A stretch of 64,000 bases of DNA, taken from assembly GCF_000513195.1 (NCBI RefSeq), contig NZ_CBVI010000001.1:372001-436000 (forward strand), in the 5' to 3' direction. The stretch comes from Bacteroides timonensis (lineage in GTDB: Bacteria > Bacteroidota > Bacteroidia > Bacteroidales > Bacteroidaceae). Made by a program: the position numbers and the translations under genes. Shown here one piece after another: positions 1-8,347 of this stretch (position 1 is its first letter; every line of letters starts with the position of its first letter). Below the pieces are notes generated by a model that did not search any database, had not been told where the DNA came from, and saw only the letters and a program-made list of their open reading frames with translations.

Positions 1-483
1 AGCCGTGAAGATGCCATCGCTTTCGGAGCTACAGGTGGTACAGGACGTGCCAGCGGCTGGGCTTGCGACGTCCGTAAACGCCATCCCTACGGAGTATACG
101 ACAAAGTGGACTTCAAAGAAATCGTTTATACCGAAGGCGACTCCTGGGCACGCTACATGGTTCGTATGGACGAAATCATGGAAAGTATGAATATCCTTGA
201 GCAACTCATTGATAACATCCCCGAAGGCCCGTATCAGGAAAAGATGAAACCCATCATCCGTGTACCCGAAGGACAGTATTATACTGCCGTAGAAGGTAGC
301 CGTGGTGAGTTCGGCGTCTTCCTGGAAAGCCACGGCGACAAGACTCCGTACCGTCTGCATTTCCGCAGCACGGGATTACCGCTGGTAAGCACCGTAGATA
401 CCATTTGCCGCGGAGCAAAGATTGCCGACCTGATTGCAATCGGGGGAACGCTGGATTACGTAGTGCCGGATATTGATAGGTAA
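1..483 (+). CDS. nuoD: NADH-quinone oxidoreductase subunit D, 3' part
   Basis: Open from the window edge in frame 1 to TAA at 481-483, so the N-terminal part lies outside. The 160 visible residues match the C-terminus of the 49-kDa quinone-site subunit of complex I: R-x-S-G-W-x-x-D-x-R near the start, the Y-D stretch, and the family ending GTLDYVVPDIDR. It sits in the hydrophilic arm next to the quinone cavity. In Bacteroides this subunit is normally fused to NuoC, which cannot be checked here. The next gene is nuoH, so nuoE, nuoF and nuoG are absent from the place where enterobacterial operons carry them. Confidence 0.95.
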   Translation, partial: SREDAIAFGATGGTGRASGWACDVRKRHPYGVYDKVDFKEIVYTEGDSWARYMVRMDEIMESMNILEQLIDNIPEGPYQEKMKPIIRVPEGQYYTAVEGSRGEFGVFLESHGDKTPYRLHFRSTGLPLVSTVDTICRGAKIADLIAIGGTLDYVVPDIDR

Positions 484-500
484 GTATTAAGTATTAACTA

Positions 501-563
501 TTAAGTATTAAGTATTAATTCTATGCAGAATGAGGACGCAGCCAATTAATATTTAATACTTAA
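501..563. repeat. Intergenic hairpin element E1 (nuoD-nuoH)
   Basis: Arms 501-520 (TTAAGTATTAAGTATTAATT) and 544-563 are reverse complements with one mismatch in 20. The arms are built from a repeated AGTATTA unit. The 23-nt loop, read on the minus strand, begins GGCTGCG, like the loops of the elements at 6715, 8258 and 36976. Likely an mRNA hairpin between cistrons. Confidence 0.75.
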
Positions 564-583
564 AACCTAATAACTAGAATAAC

Positions 584-1660
584 GTGTTTGACTTTAGTAT
601 AGTAACCAACTGGATACACCAGACGCTGACTTCCCTGATGCCGGAAGGTCTGGCGATATTCCTCGAATGTGTAGTGATAGGCGTGTGCATCATTTTGATG
701 TATGCCGTACTCGCCATCATTCTGATTTACATGGAGCGCAAGATATGTGCTTTCTTCCAGTGCCGTCTCGGTCCGAACCGTGTAGGTAAATGGGGTAGCA
801 TTCAGGTCATCTGCGACGTGTTGAAAATGCTGACCAAAGAAATCTTCACTCCGAAAGCTGCCGACCGTTTCCTCTACAACCTGGCACCGTTCATGGTGAT
901 CATAGCTTCATTCCTGACATTTGCCTGCCTCCCTATCAATAAAGGTATGGAAGTGCTGAATTTCAATGTAGGTGTATTCTTCCTGCTGGCAGCATCCAGT
1001 ATAGGTGTACTGGGTATTCTGCTGGCCGGCTGGGGATCCAATAATAAGTTTTCATTGATCGGAGCCATGCGAAGCGGAGCACAGATCATCTCGTACGAGT
1101 TGTCTGTAGGACTGAGTATATTGACTATGGTAGTGCTGATGGGTACAATGCAGTTCTCTGAAATTGTAGAAGGACAGGCTGACGGATGGTTCATCTTCAA
1201 AGGACACATTCCGGCAGTGATCGCTTTCGTTATCTATCTGATAGCCGGAAACGCGGAGTGCAACCGTGGTCCGTTCGACTTGCCGGAAGCGGAAAGTGAA
1301 CTGACGGCAGGATACCACACCGAATATAGCGGTATGCACTTCGGTTTCTTCTACCTGGCCGAATATCTGAACCTGTTTATTGTAGCCAGCGTGGCTGCCA
1401 CCATCTTCCTGGGCGGCTGGATGCCGTTTCATATTGTAGGGCTGGATGGCTTCAACGCTGTGATGGATTATATTCCGGGCTTCATCTGGTTCTTCGGCAA
1501 GGCATTCTTCGTAGTATTCCTGCTGATGTGGATTAAATGGACATTCCCCCGCTTGCGTATCGACCAGATCCTGGCATTGGAATGGAAGTATCTGGTACCC
1601 ATCTCGATGGTAAACCTCATCCTGATGGTACTGATTGTTGTATTTAAACTGCACTTTTAG
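584..1660 (+). CDS. nuoH: NADH-quinone oxidoreductase subunit H
   Basis: 358 residues, GTG start at 584 (no upstream in-frame ATG before the E1 hairpin). Polytopic membrane subunit that joins the peripheral arm of complex I to the proton-pumping arm and forms part of the quinone chamber. Family signatures are visible: [20 protein letters not shown] near residues 49-68, the GxIQxxCDxLKxLTKE loop, and the acidic loop [21 protein letters not shown] around residue 230. About eight hydrophobic segments and the usual length. Part of the nuo operon. Confidence 0.97.
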   Translation: MFDFSIVTNWIHQTLTSLMPEGLAIFLECVVIGVCIILMYAVLAIILIYMERKICAFFQCRLGPNRVGKWGSIQVICDVLKMLTKEIFTPKAADRFLYNLAPFMVIIASFLTFACLPINKGMEVLNFNVGVFFLLAASSIGVLGILLAGWGSNNKFSLIGAMRSGAQIISYELSVGLSILTMVVLMGTMQFSEIVEGQADGWFIFKGHIPAVIAFVIYLIAGNAECNRGPFDLPEAESELTAGYHTEYSGMHFGFFYLAEYLNLFIVASVAATIFLGGWMPFHIVGLDGFNAVMDYIPGFIWFFGKAFFVVFLLMWIKWTFPRLRIDQILALEWKYLVPISMVNLILMVLIVVFKLHF

Positions 1661-1661
1661 C

Positions 1662-1680
1662 CGGCGTAGCGCCGAGGCAG
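1662..1680. repeat. Short GC-rich palindrome (nuoH-nuoI)
   Basis: CGGCG-TAG-CGCCG at 1662-1674 directly after the nuoH stop, followed by AGGCAG. The stretch GGCGTAGCGCCGAGGCAG aligns with GGCGCAGCGCCCCGGCAA inside nuoL (4593-4610), which suggests a small dispersed GC palindrome. Confidence 0.45.
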
Positions 1681-1714
1681 GGTTCCCTTCGGTAAAATTA
1701 AATATTAAGAGATT

Positions 1715-2203
1715 ATGAAAGATAAGAACGAAACATACAGTTATTTGGGCGGACTTGTGCACGGCATCGGCTCCTTGCTGACGGGTATGAAAACTACCAT
1801 GACCGTCTTCTGCCGCCGGAAGGTGACGGAGCAATACCCGGAGAACCGTGCGACGCTGGAGATGTTCGACCGTTTCCGCGGTACGCTGACCATGCCGCAC
1901 AATGACCGGAACGAACACCATTGCGTAGCGTGCGGACTGTGCCAGATAGCATGTCCCAACGATACCATCAAGGTGACAAGTGAAATGATAGAGACTGGGG
2001 ACGGCAAGAAAAAGAAGATATTGGCAAAGTATGAATACGACCTCGGTTCGTGCATGTTCTGCCAACTTTGTGTCACTGCTTGTCCGCACGATGCGATTAC
2101 GTTTACTACAGACTTTGAGCATGCGGTGTTCGACCGTACAAAGCTGGTGAAGACGTTGAACCATCCGGGCAGTCATGTAGAAGAGAAAAAGAAACCGGAG
2201 TGA
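1715..2203 (+). CDS. nuoI: NADH-quinone oxidoreductase subunit I (2 x 4Fe-4S)
   Basis: 162 residues, ATG start. Ferredoxin-like subunit carrying clusters N6a and N6b that pass electrons towards the quinone site. Two CxxCxxCxxxCP motifs are intact: CVACGLCQIACP near residue 70 and CMFCQLCVTACP near residue 113. No membrane segment. Lies in the nuo operon 54 nt after nuoH. In complexes lacking NuoEFG the electron donor must dock here or on NuoB/CD; the donor is not encoded in this window. Confidence 0.97.
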   Translation: MKDKNETYSYLGGLVHGIGSLLTGMKTTMTVFCRRKVTEQYPENRATLEMFDRFRGTLTMPHNDRNEHHCVACGLCQIACPNDTIKVTSEMIETGDGKKKKILAKYEYDLGSCMFCQLCVTACPHDAITFTTDFEHAVFDRTKLVKTLNHPGSHVEEKKKPE

Positions 2204-2224
2204 CTCAATTCCCCCCCCTCCGAC

Positions 2225-2261
2225 CTCCCCCGTTATCGGGGGAGAGCAACCTCCCGGGAGG
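2225..2261. repeat. Double GC palindrome (nuoI-nuoJ)
   Basis: CTCCCCCG (2225-2232), loop TTAT, CGGGGGAG (2237-2244), then a perfect 12-bp palindrome CCTCCCGGGAGG at 2250-2261. Two stable RNA hairpins inside the operon gap; probably an intercistronic repeat rather than a full terminator, because no T-run follows. Confidence 0.6.
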
Positions 2262-2304
2262 AGGAGAATTAAGATAGAATCAAGAATAATAAAGTAAAAA
2301 GAAT

Positions 2305-2820
2305 ATGGAAATAACCCTTGAAACCGTAGTATTCTACTTTCTGGCAGTGTTCATCAGCGTGTGTTCCATTCTCACTGTGACTACACGCCACATGGTACGC
2401 TCGGCAACGTATCTGCTGTTCACGCTTTTCGGCACGGCAGGCATCTACTTCCTGCTGGGCTACACATTTCTGGGCTCGGTACAAATCATGGTTTATGCCG
2501 GCGGTATTGTTGTGCTCTACGTCTTCTCCATCCTGCTGACCAGTGGCGAAGGAGACCGTACTACCGACAAGTTGAAACGTAGCAAACTGTTGGCCGGTCT
2601 GGGCGCAACCGTAGGTGGTGCCATCATCGTAGTATTCATTACGTTGAAACATAAATTCCTCGTTACTACCGATCTTGTACCGCTGGAAATCAACATCAAG
2701 ACTATCGGACACTCTATGCTGAGTAGTGACAAATTCGGTTATCTGCTTCCCTTCGAGGCAGTCAGCATTCTGTTGCTGGCATGTATCGTAGGTGGGTTGG
2801 TGATTGCACGTAAACGCTAA
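2305..2820 (+). CDS. nuoJ: NADH-quinone oxidoreductase subunit J
   Basis: 171 residues, ATG start, about five transmembrane helices. Small membrane subunit next to NuoH and NuoK in the proton-pumping arm. The characteristic YTFLGSVQIMVYAGGIVVLYVF helix is present, including the conserved A-G-G-I/A kink in the third helix. Ends RKR-stop six nt before the TTG that precedes nuoK, so the two are probably translationally coupled. Confidence 0.95.
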   Translation: MEITLETVVFYFLAVFISVCSILTVTTRHMVRSATYLLFTLFGTAGIYFLLGYTFLGSVQIMVYAGGIVVLYVFSILLTSGEGDRTTDKLKRSKLLAGLGATVGGAIIVVFITLKHKFLVTTDLVPLEINIKTIGHSMLSSDKFGYLLPFEAVSILLLACIVGGLVIARKR

Positions 2821-2832
2821 AAACAATTGATT

Positions 2833-3141
2833 ATGATTCACATGGAATATTATCTGATAGTTTCGGCTATCATGTTTTTCGCCGGTATCTACGGGTTCTT
2901 CACCCGCCGCAACACACTGGCGATACTTATCAGCATCGAGTTGATACTGAATGCTACGGATATCAACTTCGCAGTATTCAACCGTTTCCTTTTCCCCGAC
3001 GGACTGGAAGGGTATTTCTTTGCCCTGTTCTCCATTGCCATCTCGGCAGCCGAAACGGCAGTAGCTATCGCGATTATGATCAACATCTACCGTAATATAC
3101 GAAGCATCCAAGTCGGTAAACTGGACGAAATGAAGTGGTAG
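2833..3141 (+). CDS. nuoK: NADH-quinone oxidoreductase subunit K
   Basis: 102 residues from ATG 2833 (MIHMEYYL...). Another ATG at 2842 and an upstream TTG at 2827 are possible, but 2833 gives the normal family length. Three transmembrane helices with the conserved glutamates of the family: IELILNA in helix 2 and SAAETAVA in helix 3, both part of the hydrophilic axis for proton transfer. Follows nuoJ by 12 nt. Confidence 0.95.
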   Translation: MIHMEYYLIVSAIMFFAGIYGFFTRRNTLAILISIELILNATDINFAVFNRFLFPDGLEGYFFALFSIAISAAETAVAIAIMINIYRNIRSIQVGKLDEMKW

Positions 3142-3145
3142 CCTT

Positions 3146-3191
3146 ACTATGCACACACCCTGCATAGGTCAGCGCACGCACCCTGCATAGT
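3146..3191. repeat. Mixed direct/inverted repeat (nuoK-nuoL)
   Basis: ACTATGCA (3146-3153) is inverted as TGCATAGT (3184-3191). Inside, a 17-mer GCACACACCCTGCATAG (3151-3167) recurs at 3174-3190 with one mismatch. No open frame; another palindromic filler in a nuo gap. Confidence 0.6.
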
Positions 3192-3239
3192 ACGCTTGAT
3201 ATAGATAATAAAAATAATAACTGATAAAATGAAGTATAT

Positions 3240-5171
3240 ATGGAATATACAATTCTAATCCTGCTCCTCCCCTTGCTCTCCTTCCTCACGTTGGGGATTG
3301 GCGGCAAATGGATGACGCACCGGACGGCAGGCATCATCGGTACCACGGTATTGGCTGTGGTAGCCGTATTGAGCTACGCCACTGCCTGGCAGTATTTCTC
3401 CGCTCCGCGTCTGGCGGACGGCACTTTCGCCACACTTATGCCTTATAATGTGACGTGGCTGCCTTTCACCGAGACGCTGAGCATTGACCTAGGTATCCTG
3501 CTCGATCCTATTTCAGTAATGATGCTCATCGTCATCTCTACCGTGTCGCTGATGGTACATGTCTACTCTTTCGGCTACATGAAAGGTGAGCGCGGATTCC
3601 AACGTTATTATGCATTCCTCAGTCTCTTCACCATGTCCATGTTGGGTCTGGTGGTGGCTACCAATATCTTCCAGATGTATCTGTTCTGGGAGTTGGTGGG
3701 TGTTTCGTCTTACTTGCTCATCGGTTTCTACTATACGAAACCGTCTGCTGTCGCTGCAAGCAAGAAAGCGTTCATCGTTACCCGTTTTGCCGACCTGGGT
3801 TTCCTGATCGGTATCCTTATTTACGGTTATTATGCCGGAACTTACACCTTCCAGCCCGGTGAAATGGCATTGCTGAAAGGCGGTGCGACAATGATACCTC
3901 TGGCACTAGGACTTATGTTTATCGGTGGTGCCGGAAAGAGTGCCATGTTCCCGTTGCACATCTGGCTGCCGGATGCGATGGAAGGCCCGACACCCGTCAG
4001 CGCATTGATCCATGCAGCAACGATGGTAGTAGCCGGAGTTTATCTTGTGGCGCGAATGTTCCCGCTGTTCATCGGTTATGCACCCGACGTACTGCACCTG
4101 GTAGCTTACATCGGAGCGTTCACTGCATTCTATGCCGCTTCGGTAGCTTGTGTGCAAAGTGACATCAAGCGTGTGCTAGCATTCTCCACGATCTCACAGA
4201 TTGGCTTTATGATGGTGGCGCTGGGAGTTTGTACTTCCGCTGATCCGCATCATGGCGGTCTGGGCTATATGGCCGGCATGTTCCACCTGTTCACGCACGC
4301 TATGTTCAAGGCATTGCTCTTCCTCGGCGCAGGTAGCATTATCCATGCGGTACACAGCAATGAAATGTCCGCCATGGGTGGGTTACGTAAATATATGCCT
4401 GTAACACATATCACATTCCTGATTGCATGTCTAGCCATCGCAGGTATCCCTCCGTTCTCCGGATTCTTCTCTAAAGACGAAATACTGACTGCATGCTTCC
4501 AGTTCAGTCCTGCTATGGGTTGGATTATGACAGCAATTGCCGCTATGACGGCATTCTATATGTTCCGCCTCTATTACGGCATCTTCTGGGGGGGCGCAGC
4601 GCCCCGGCAAGAGTCGCCGAGCGATGAGAGCCACACGCCGCACGGAAACTTGGCTGAAGTGCCTCACCTCCACGAAAGCCCGCTGGCTATGACTATCCCG
4701 CTGATGTTTCTTGCCGTTGTTACTATCGGAGCCGGTTTCATCCCCTTCGGTAAATTCATCTCTTCCAACGGTACAGCCTACGAAATACATCTCGACTGGG
4801 CGGTGGCAGGTACCAGCATTGCTATAGCTGTCATCTCCATCGCAATTGCCACAGCCATGTACGCACGGGCAAAGCAACCCGTTGCCAATGCCCTTGCCCG
4901 TCGTTTCCGCGGATTATGGACAGCTGCATATCATCGCTTCTATATCGATGAAGTGTACCAGTTCGTAACTCACAAAATAATCTTTGGTTGCATCTCCCGC
5001 CCCATCGCCTGGTTCGACCGCCACGTAGTAGACGGTTTCTTCAACTTCCTTGCCTGGAGTGCCAATGCCACCAGTGATGAGATACGCGGTCTGCAAAGTG
5101 GACAAATTCAACAGTACACTTACGTATTCCTGTTGGGTACGCTGGCGTTGATATTGTTATTGCTGCTATAA
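3240..5171 (+). CDS. nuoL: NADH-quinone oxidoreductase subunit L
   Basis: 643 residues, ATG start. Antiporter-like proton-pumping subunit at the distal end of the membrane arm, with the long lateral C-terminal helix. Hallmarks: YAFLSLFTMSMLGLV, the helix-5 FWELVG glutamate, KSAMFPLHIWLPDAMEGPTP with lysine and HxWLP, and SALIHAATMV. Around residues 450-480 the loop before the C-terminal helices contains an odd GAAPRQESPSDES stretch encoded by a GC palindrome, which looks like an in-frame insertion. Otherwise intact and of usual length. Confidence 0.96.
   Translation: MEYTILILLLPLLSFLTLGIGGKWMTHRTAGIIGTTVLAVVAVLSYATAWQYFSAPRLADGTFATLMPYNVTWLPFTETLSIDLGILLDPISVMMLIVISTVSLMVHVYSFGYMKGERGFQRYYAFLSLFTMSMLGLVVATNIFQMYLFWELVGVSSYLLIGFYYTKPSAVAASKKAFIVTRFADLGFLIGILIYGYYAGTYTFQPGEMALLKGGATMIPLALGLMFIGGAGKSAMFPLHIWLPDAMEGPTPVSALIHAATMVVAGVYLVARMFPLFIGYAPDVLHLVAYIGAFTAFYAASVACVQSDIKRVLAFSTISQIGFMMVALGVCTSADPHHGGLGYMAGMFHLFTHAMFKALLFLGAGSIIHAVHSNEMSAMGGLRKYMPVTHITFLIACLAIAGIPPFSGFFSKDEILTACFQFSPAMGWIMTAIAAMTAFYMFRLYYGIFWGGAAPRQESPSDESHTPHGNLAEVPHLHESPLAMTIPLMFLAVVTIGAGFIPFGKFISSNGTAYEIHLDWAVAGTSIAIAVISIAIATAMYARAKQPVANALARRFRGLWTAAYHRFYIDEVYQFVTHKIIFGCISRPIAWFDRHVVDGFFNFLAWSANATSDEIRGLQSGQIQQYTYVFLLGTLALILLLLL
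4591..4610. repeat. GC palindrome inserted in nuoL coding sequence
   Basis: GGGGCGC-A-GCGCCCC (4591-4605) followed by GGCAA, inside the nuoL frame where it encodes Gly-Gly-Ala-Ala-Pro-Arg. It resembles the nuoH-nuoI palindrome at 1662-1680. It keeps the reading frame open and falls in a hydrophilic loop. Confidence 0.45.
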
Positions 5172-5219
5172 GAGATATTTCAATCGTAAATAGTAAATCG
5201 TTAAATCGTAAATATAAAG

Positions 5220-6698
5220 ATGAACATATTAAGTATTTTTGTTCTCATCCCCCTGTTGATGTTACTTGGTCTCTGGCTGAGTCGCAACATCAAGCAGATA
5301 CGCACGGTGATGGTGACAGGTGCATCGGCATTAGTGTTGGCCGCCGTAGGCCTAACCACTGCTTATCTGCAAGCGCGTGCCGCCGGAGACACAGCCGAAA
5401 TGCTCTTCCGCGCGGATGTACCCTGGTATCCGGCACTCAACATACACTACTCCGTGGGAGTAGACGGCATTTCAGTAGCCATGCTGCTGCTCTCTGCCAT
5501 CATAGTCTTCACCGGTACTTTCGCCTCCTGGCGCCTGCAACCGTTGACGAAAGAATATTTCCTTTGGTTCACCCTGCTCTCTCTGGGTGTGTTCGGCTTC
5601 TTCATTTCTACGGACCTGTTCACCATGTTCATGTTCTATGAAGTAGCACTGATTCCGATGTACCTGCTTATCGGTGTATGGGGATCAGGACGTAAGGAAT
5701 ACTCTGCCATGAAACTGACACTGATGTTGATGGGTGGTTCCGCATTCCTGCTTATTGGCATTCTGGGTATCTATTTCGGTTCCGGTGCCACCAGTATGAA
5801 CCTGCTGGAAATTGCCCAATTGCATAATATTCCTATCGAACAGCAACGCATTTGGTTCCCGCTTACCTTCCTCGGTTTCGGTGTACTCGGTGCATTGTTC
5901 CCGTTCCACACATGGAGCCCCGACGGTCACGCTTCGGCGCCTACTGCCGTAAGTATGCTCCATGCAGGTGTACTGATGAAACTTGGTGGTTACGGTTGTT
6001 TCCGTATCGCCATGTATCTGATGCCTGAAGCTGCTCAGGAACTCGGCTGGATATTCCTGATACTGACGGGTATCTCCGTTGTCTACGGTGCCTTCTCGGC
6101 TTGTGTACAGACAGATTTGAAATATATTAATGCCTACTCTTCCGTATCTCACTGCGGCCTTGTACTCTTCGCCATCCTGATGATGAACCAAACGGCTTGT
6201 ACCGGTGCTGTCCTACAAATGCTCAGCCACGGATTGATGACTGCCCTGTTCTTTGCCCTCATCGGTATGATATACGGTCGTACCCACACACGCGACGTAC
6301 GTGAGCTTTCGGGATTGATGAAAATCATGCCTTTCCTTGCTGTCTGTTACGTCATTGCCGGACTTGCCAATCTCGGACTTCCGGGACTCAGCGGTTTCGT
6401 TGCCGAGATGACCATCTTCAACGGTGCTTTCCAGCATGCGGATGTTTTCCACCGTACGTGGACAATCATTGCCTGTACCAGTATCGTGATTACCGCAGTC
6501 TATATCCTCCGGCTGGTTGGCAAAATATTGTATGGTACTTGCACCAACAAGCACCATCTGGCACTGACTGACGCCACCTGGGATGAGCGCACTGCCGTGA
6601 TTATTCTCATCGTCTGCGTTGCAGGTCTCGGTCTTGCTCCGTTATGGATCAGCAATATGATCGGAGACAGTGTGCTACCGGTAGTCAGCGCATTTTAA
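5220..6698 (+). CDS. nuoM: NADH-quinone oxidoreductase subunit M
   Basis: 492 residues, ATG start, about 14 transmembrane helices. Middle antiporter-like proton pump of complex I. Family features: SVGVDGISVAMLLL, the helix-5 FYEVALIPMYLLIG glutamate, FPFHTWSPDGHASAPTAVS with the conserved histidine and Ser/Thr, and the SSVSHCG segment near residue 305. The 48-nt gap to nuoL holds only AAATCGTAAAT-type repeats. Confidence 0.96.
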   Translation: MNILSIFVLIPLLMLLGLWLSRNIKQIRTVMVTGASALVLAAVGLTTAYLQARAAGDTAEMLFRADVPWYPALNIHYSVGVDGISVAMLLLSAIIVFTGTFASWRLQPLTKEYFLWFTLLSLGVFGFFISTDLFTMFMFYEVALIPMYLLIGVWGSGRKEYSAMKLTLMLMGGSAFLLIGILGIYFGSGATSMNLLEIAQLHNIPIEQQRIWFPLTFLGFGVLGALFPFHTWSPDGHASAPTAVSMLHAGVLMKLGGYGCFRIAMYLMPEAAQELGWIFLILTGISVVYGAFSACVQTDLKYINAYSSVSHCGLVLFAILMMNQTACTGAVLQMLSHGLMTALFFALIGMIYGRTHTRDVRELSGLMKIMPFLAVCYVIAGLANLGLPGLSGFVAEMTIFNGAFQHADVFHRTWTIIACTSIVITAVYILRLVGKILYGTCTNKHHLALTDATWDERTAVIILIVCVAGLGLAPLWISNMIGDSVLPVVSAF

Positions 6699-6714
6699 TG
6701 AAGAACTAATAATG

Positions 6715-6767
6715 AAGAATGAAGAATTATCGCACGGCATCATAGCACAGCCAAATTCTTCATTCTT
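6715..6767. repeat. Intergenic hairpin element E2 (nuoM-nuoN)
   Basis: Arms AAGAATGAAGAATT (6715-6728) and AATTCTTCATTCTT (6754-6767) are perfectly complementary. The 25-nt loop, on the minus strand, reads GGCTGTGCTATGATGCCG, nearly the same as the loop of the element at 36976 (AGCTGCGCTATCATGCCG), although the arms are unrelated. Confidence 0.75.
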
Positions 6768-6793
6768 AATTCTTAATTATTAATTTAATAGAT

Positions 6794-8236
6794 ATGGATT
6801 ATTCCCAATTCCTTATTCTCAAAGAAGAGCTTTCGCTGATAGCTGTCATCGTGATTCTCTTCGTGGCCGACCTCTTCATGAGCCCTGACGCTCATAAGAA
6901 GGACGGTAACCCACGGCTCAATACCATGCTGCCCGTCGTGTTGCTCACGATACACACGTTAATTACCATCATCCCCGGTCCGGCTGCCGATGCTTTCGGT
7001 GGCATGTACCATAACGCCCCGATACAAAGCATCGTGAAGTCCATCCTCAGCGTAGGTACGCTGATTGTTTTCCTGATGGCACACGAGTGGCTGAAGCTGC
7101 CGGACACCATCATCAAACAAGGTGAATTCTATATGCTGACACTCTGCACGTTGCTGGGTATGTACTTCATGATTTCCGCAGGACACTTCCTGATGTTCTT
7201 CATCGGACTGGAAACAGCAAGTATCCCGATGGCTGCATTGGTTGCTTTCGACAAGTACCGCCATCACTCTGCCGAAGCCGGTGCCAAATACATCCTCACC
7301 GCACTTTTCTCCAGCGGACTGTTGCTTTATGGCATCTCGCTTATTTACGGAACGGTAGGCACTCTCTATTTCGATGATATCCCAGCCCACCTGGACGGCA
7401 ACGCCCTGCAAATAATGGCATTTGTCTTTTTCTTCTCCGGCATGGGGTTCAAGCTTTCCCTTGTTCCTTTCCACCTCTGGACGGCAGACGTGTACGAAGG
7501 TGCCCCGAGCGTAGTAACCGCTTATTTGAGTGTGATTTCTAAAGGATCGGCAGCTTTCGTATTAATGACTATCCTTATCAAGACATTCGCCCCGATGGTG
7601 GATCAATGGCAGGAAGTTCTTTATTGGGTTATCATAGCTTCTATCACCCTTGCCAACCTTTTCGCCCTACACCAGGAAAACCTGAAACGATTGATGGCAT
7701 TTTCCAGTATCTCGCAGGCAGGATACATCATGTTGGGTGTGATTGCCGGAACAGGGCAGGGTATGGCATCATTGGTGTATTATGTACTTATTTACATGTT
7801 CGCCAACCTCTCTGTATTTGCAGTGATTACGATCATCGCCCTGCGCGCCCATCGCTTCACTCTTGAAGAGTATAACGGACTGTACAGTACCAATCCAAAA
7901 CTGGCATTCCTTATGACGCTCGCCCTGTTCTCACTGGCAGGTATTCCTCCGTTCGCAGGCTTCTTCTCGAAGTTCTTTATCTTCGCGGCAGCTTTCCAGG
8001 GTGGTTTCCATCTGCTGGTGTTCATCGCATTGGCAAATACGATTATTTCACTCTATTACTATCTGAAGATTGTGAAGTCCATGTATATCAACAAGAGTGA
8101 TGAGCCTATCGCCACTTTCCGCAGCGATAATTATACGCGTGCAAGCCTTATCATCTGTACGCTCGGTATTATTGTATTGAGCCTTGCGAGCGTGGTTTAT
8201 CAATCCATCGACAAGTTCTCGTTCGGACTGAATTAG
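6794..8236 (+). CDS. nuoN: NADH-quinone oxidoreductase subunit N
   Basis: 480 residues, ATG start. Third antiporter-like subunit of the membrane arm. The family signatures are visible: [14 protein letters not shown] with the helix-5 glutamate, [21 protein letters not shown] near residue 220, and [12 protein letters not shown] near residue 300. Last gene of the nuo operon; the transcript probably ends in the large palindrome at 8258-8313. Confidence 0.96.
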   Translation: MDYSQFLILKEELSLIAVIVILFVADLFMSPDAHKKDGNPRLNTMLPVVLLTIHTLITIIPGPAADAFGGMYHNAPIQSIVKSILSVGTLIVFLMAHEWLKLPDTIIKQGEFYMLTLCTLLGMYFMISAGHFLMFFIGLETASIPMAALVAFDKYRHHSAEAGAKYILTALFSSGLLLYGISLIYGTVGTLYFDDIPAHLDGNALQIMAFVFFFSGMGFKLSLVPFHLWTADVYEGAPSVVTAYLSVISKGSAAFVLMTILIKTFAPMVDQWQEVLYWVIIASITLANLFALHQENLKRLMAFSSISQAGYIMLGVIAGTGQGMASLVYYVLIYMFANLSVFAVITIIALRAHRFTLEEYNGLYSTNPKLAFLMTLALFSLAGIPPFAGFFSKFFIFAAAFQGGFHLLVFIALANTIISLYYYLKIVKSMYINKSDEPIATFRSDNYTRASLIICTLGIIVLSLASVVYQSIDKFSFGLN

Positions 8237-8257
8237 TTACAAGCTACGAGCTACAAA

Positions 8258-8313
8258 GCTACAAGCTACGAGTGGCCGCGCTATCACACCGCAAGGCACT
8301 CGTAGCTTGTAGC
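8258..8313. repeat. Hairpin element E3 between convergent genes
   Basis: Arms GCTACAAGCTACGAGTG (8258-8274) and CACTCGTAGCTTGTAGC (8297-8313) are a perfect 17-bp inverted repeat, with further GCTACGA/GCTACAA units on both sides (about 8240-8346). The loop GCCGCGCTATCACACCGCAAGG shares GCGCTATCA and CCGCAAGG with element E4 at 36976. It lies between nuoN (+) and a kinase (-), so it can serve as a two-way terminator. Confidence 0.75.
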
Positions 8314-8347
8314 TCGTAGCTCGTAACTTTTGTGGCTCGTAGCTGAA

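Noticed and set aside
1052..2176. 374-residue minus-strand frame across nuoH and nuoI
   Set aside because: Composition of a frame shadow; both underlying plus-strand genes are certain.
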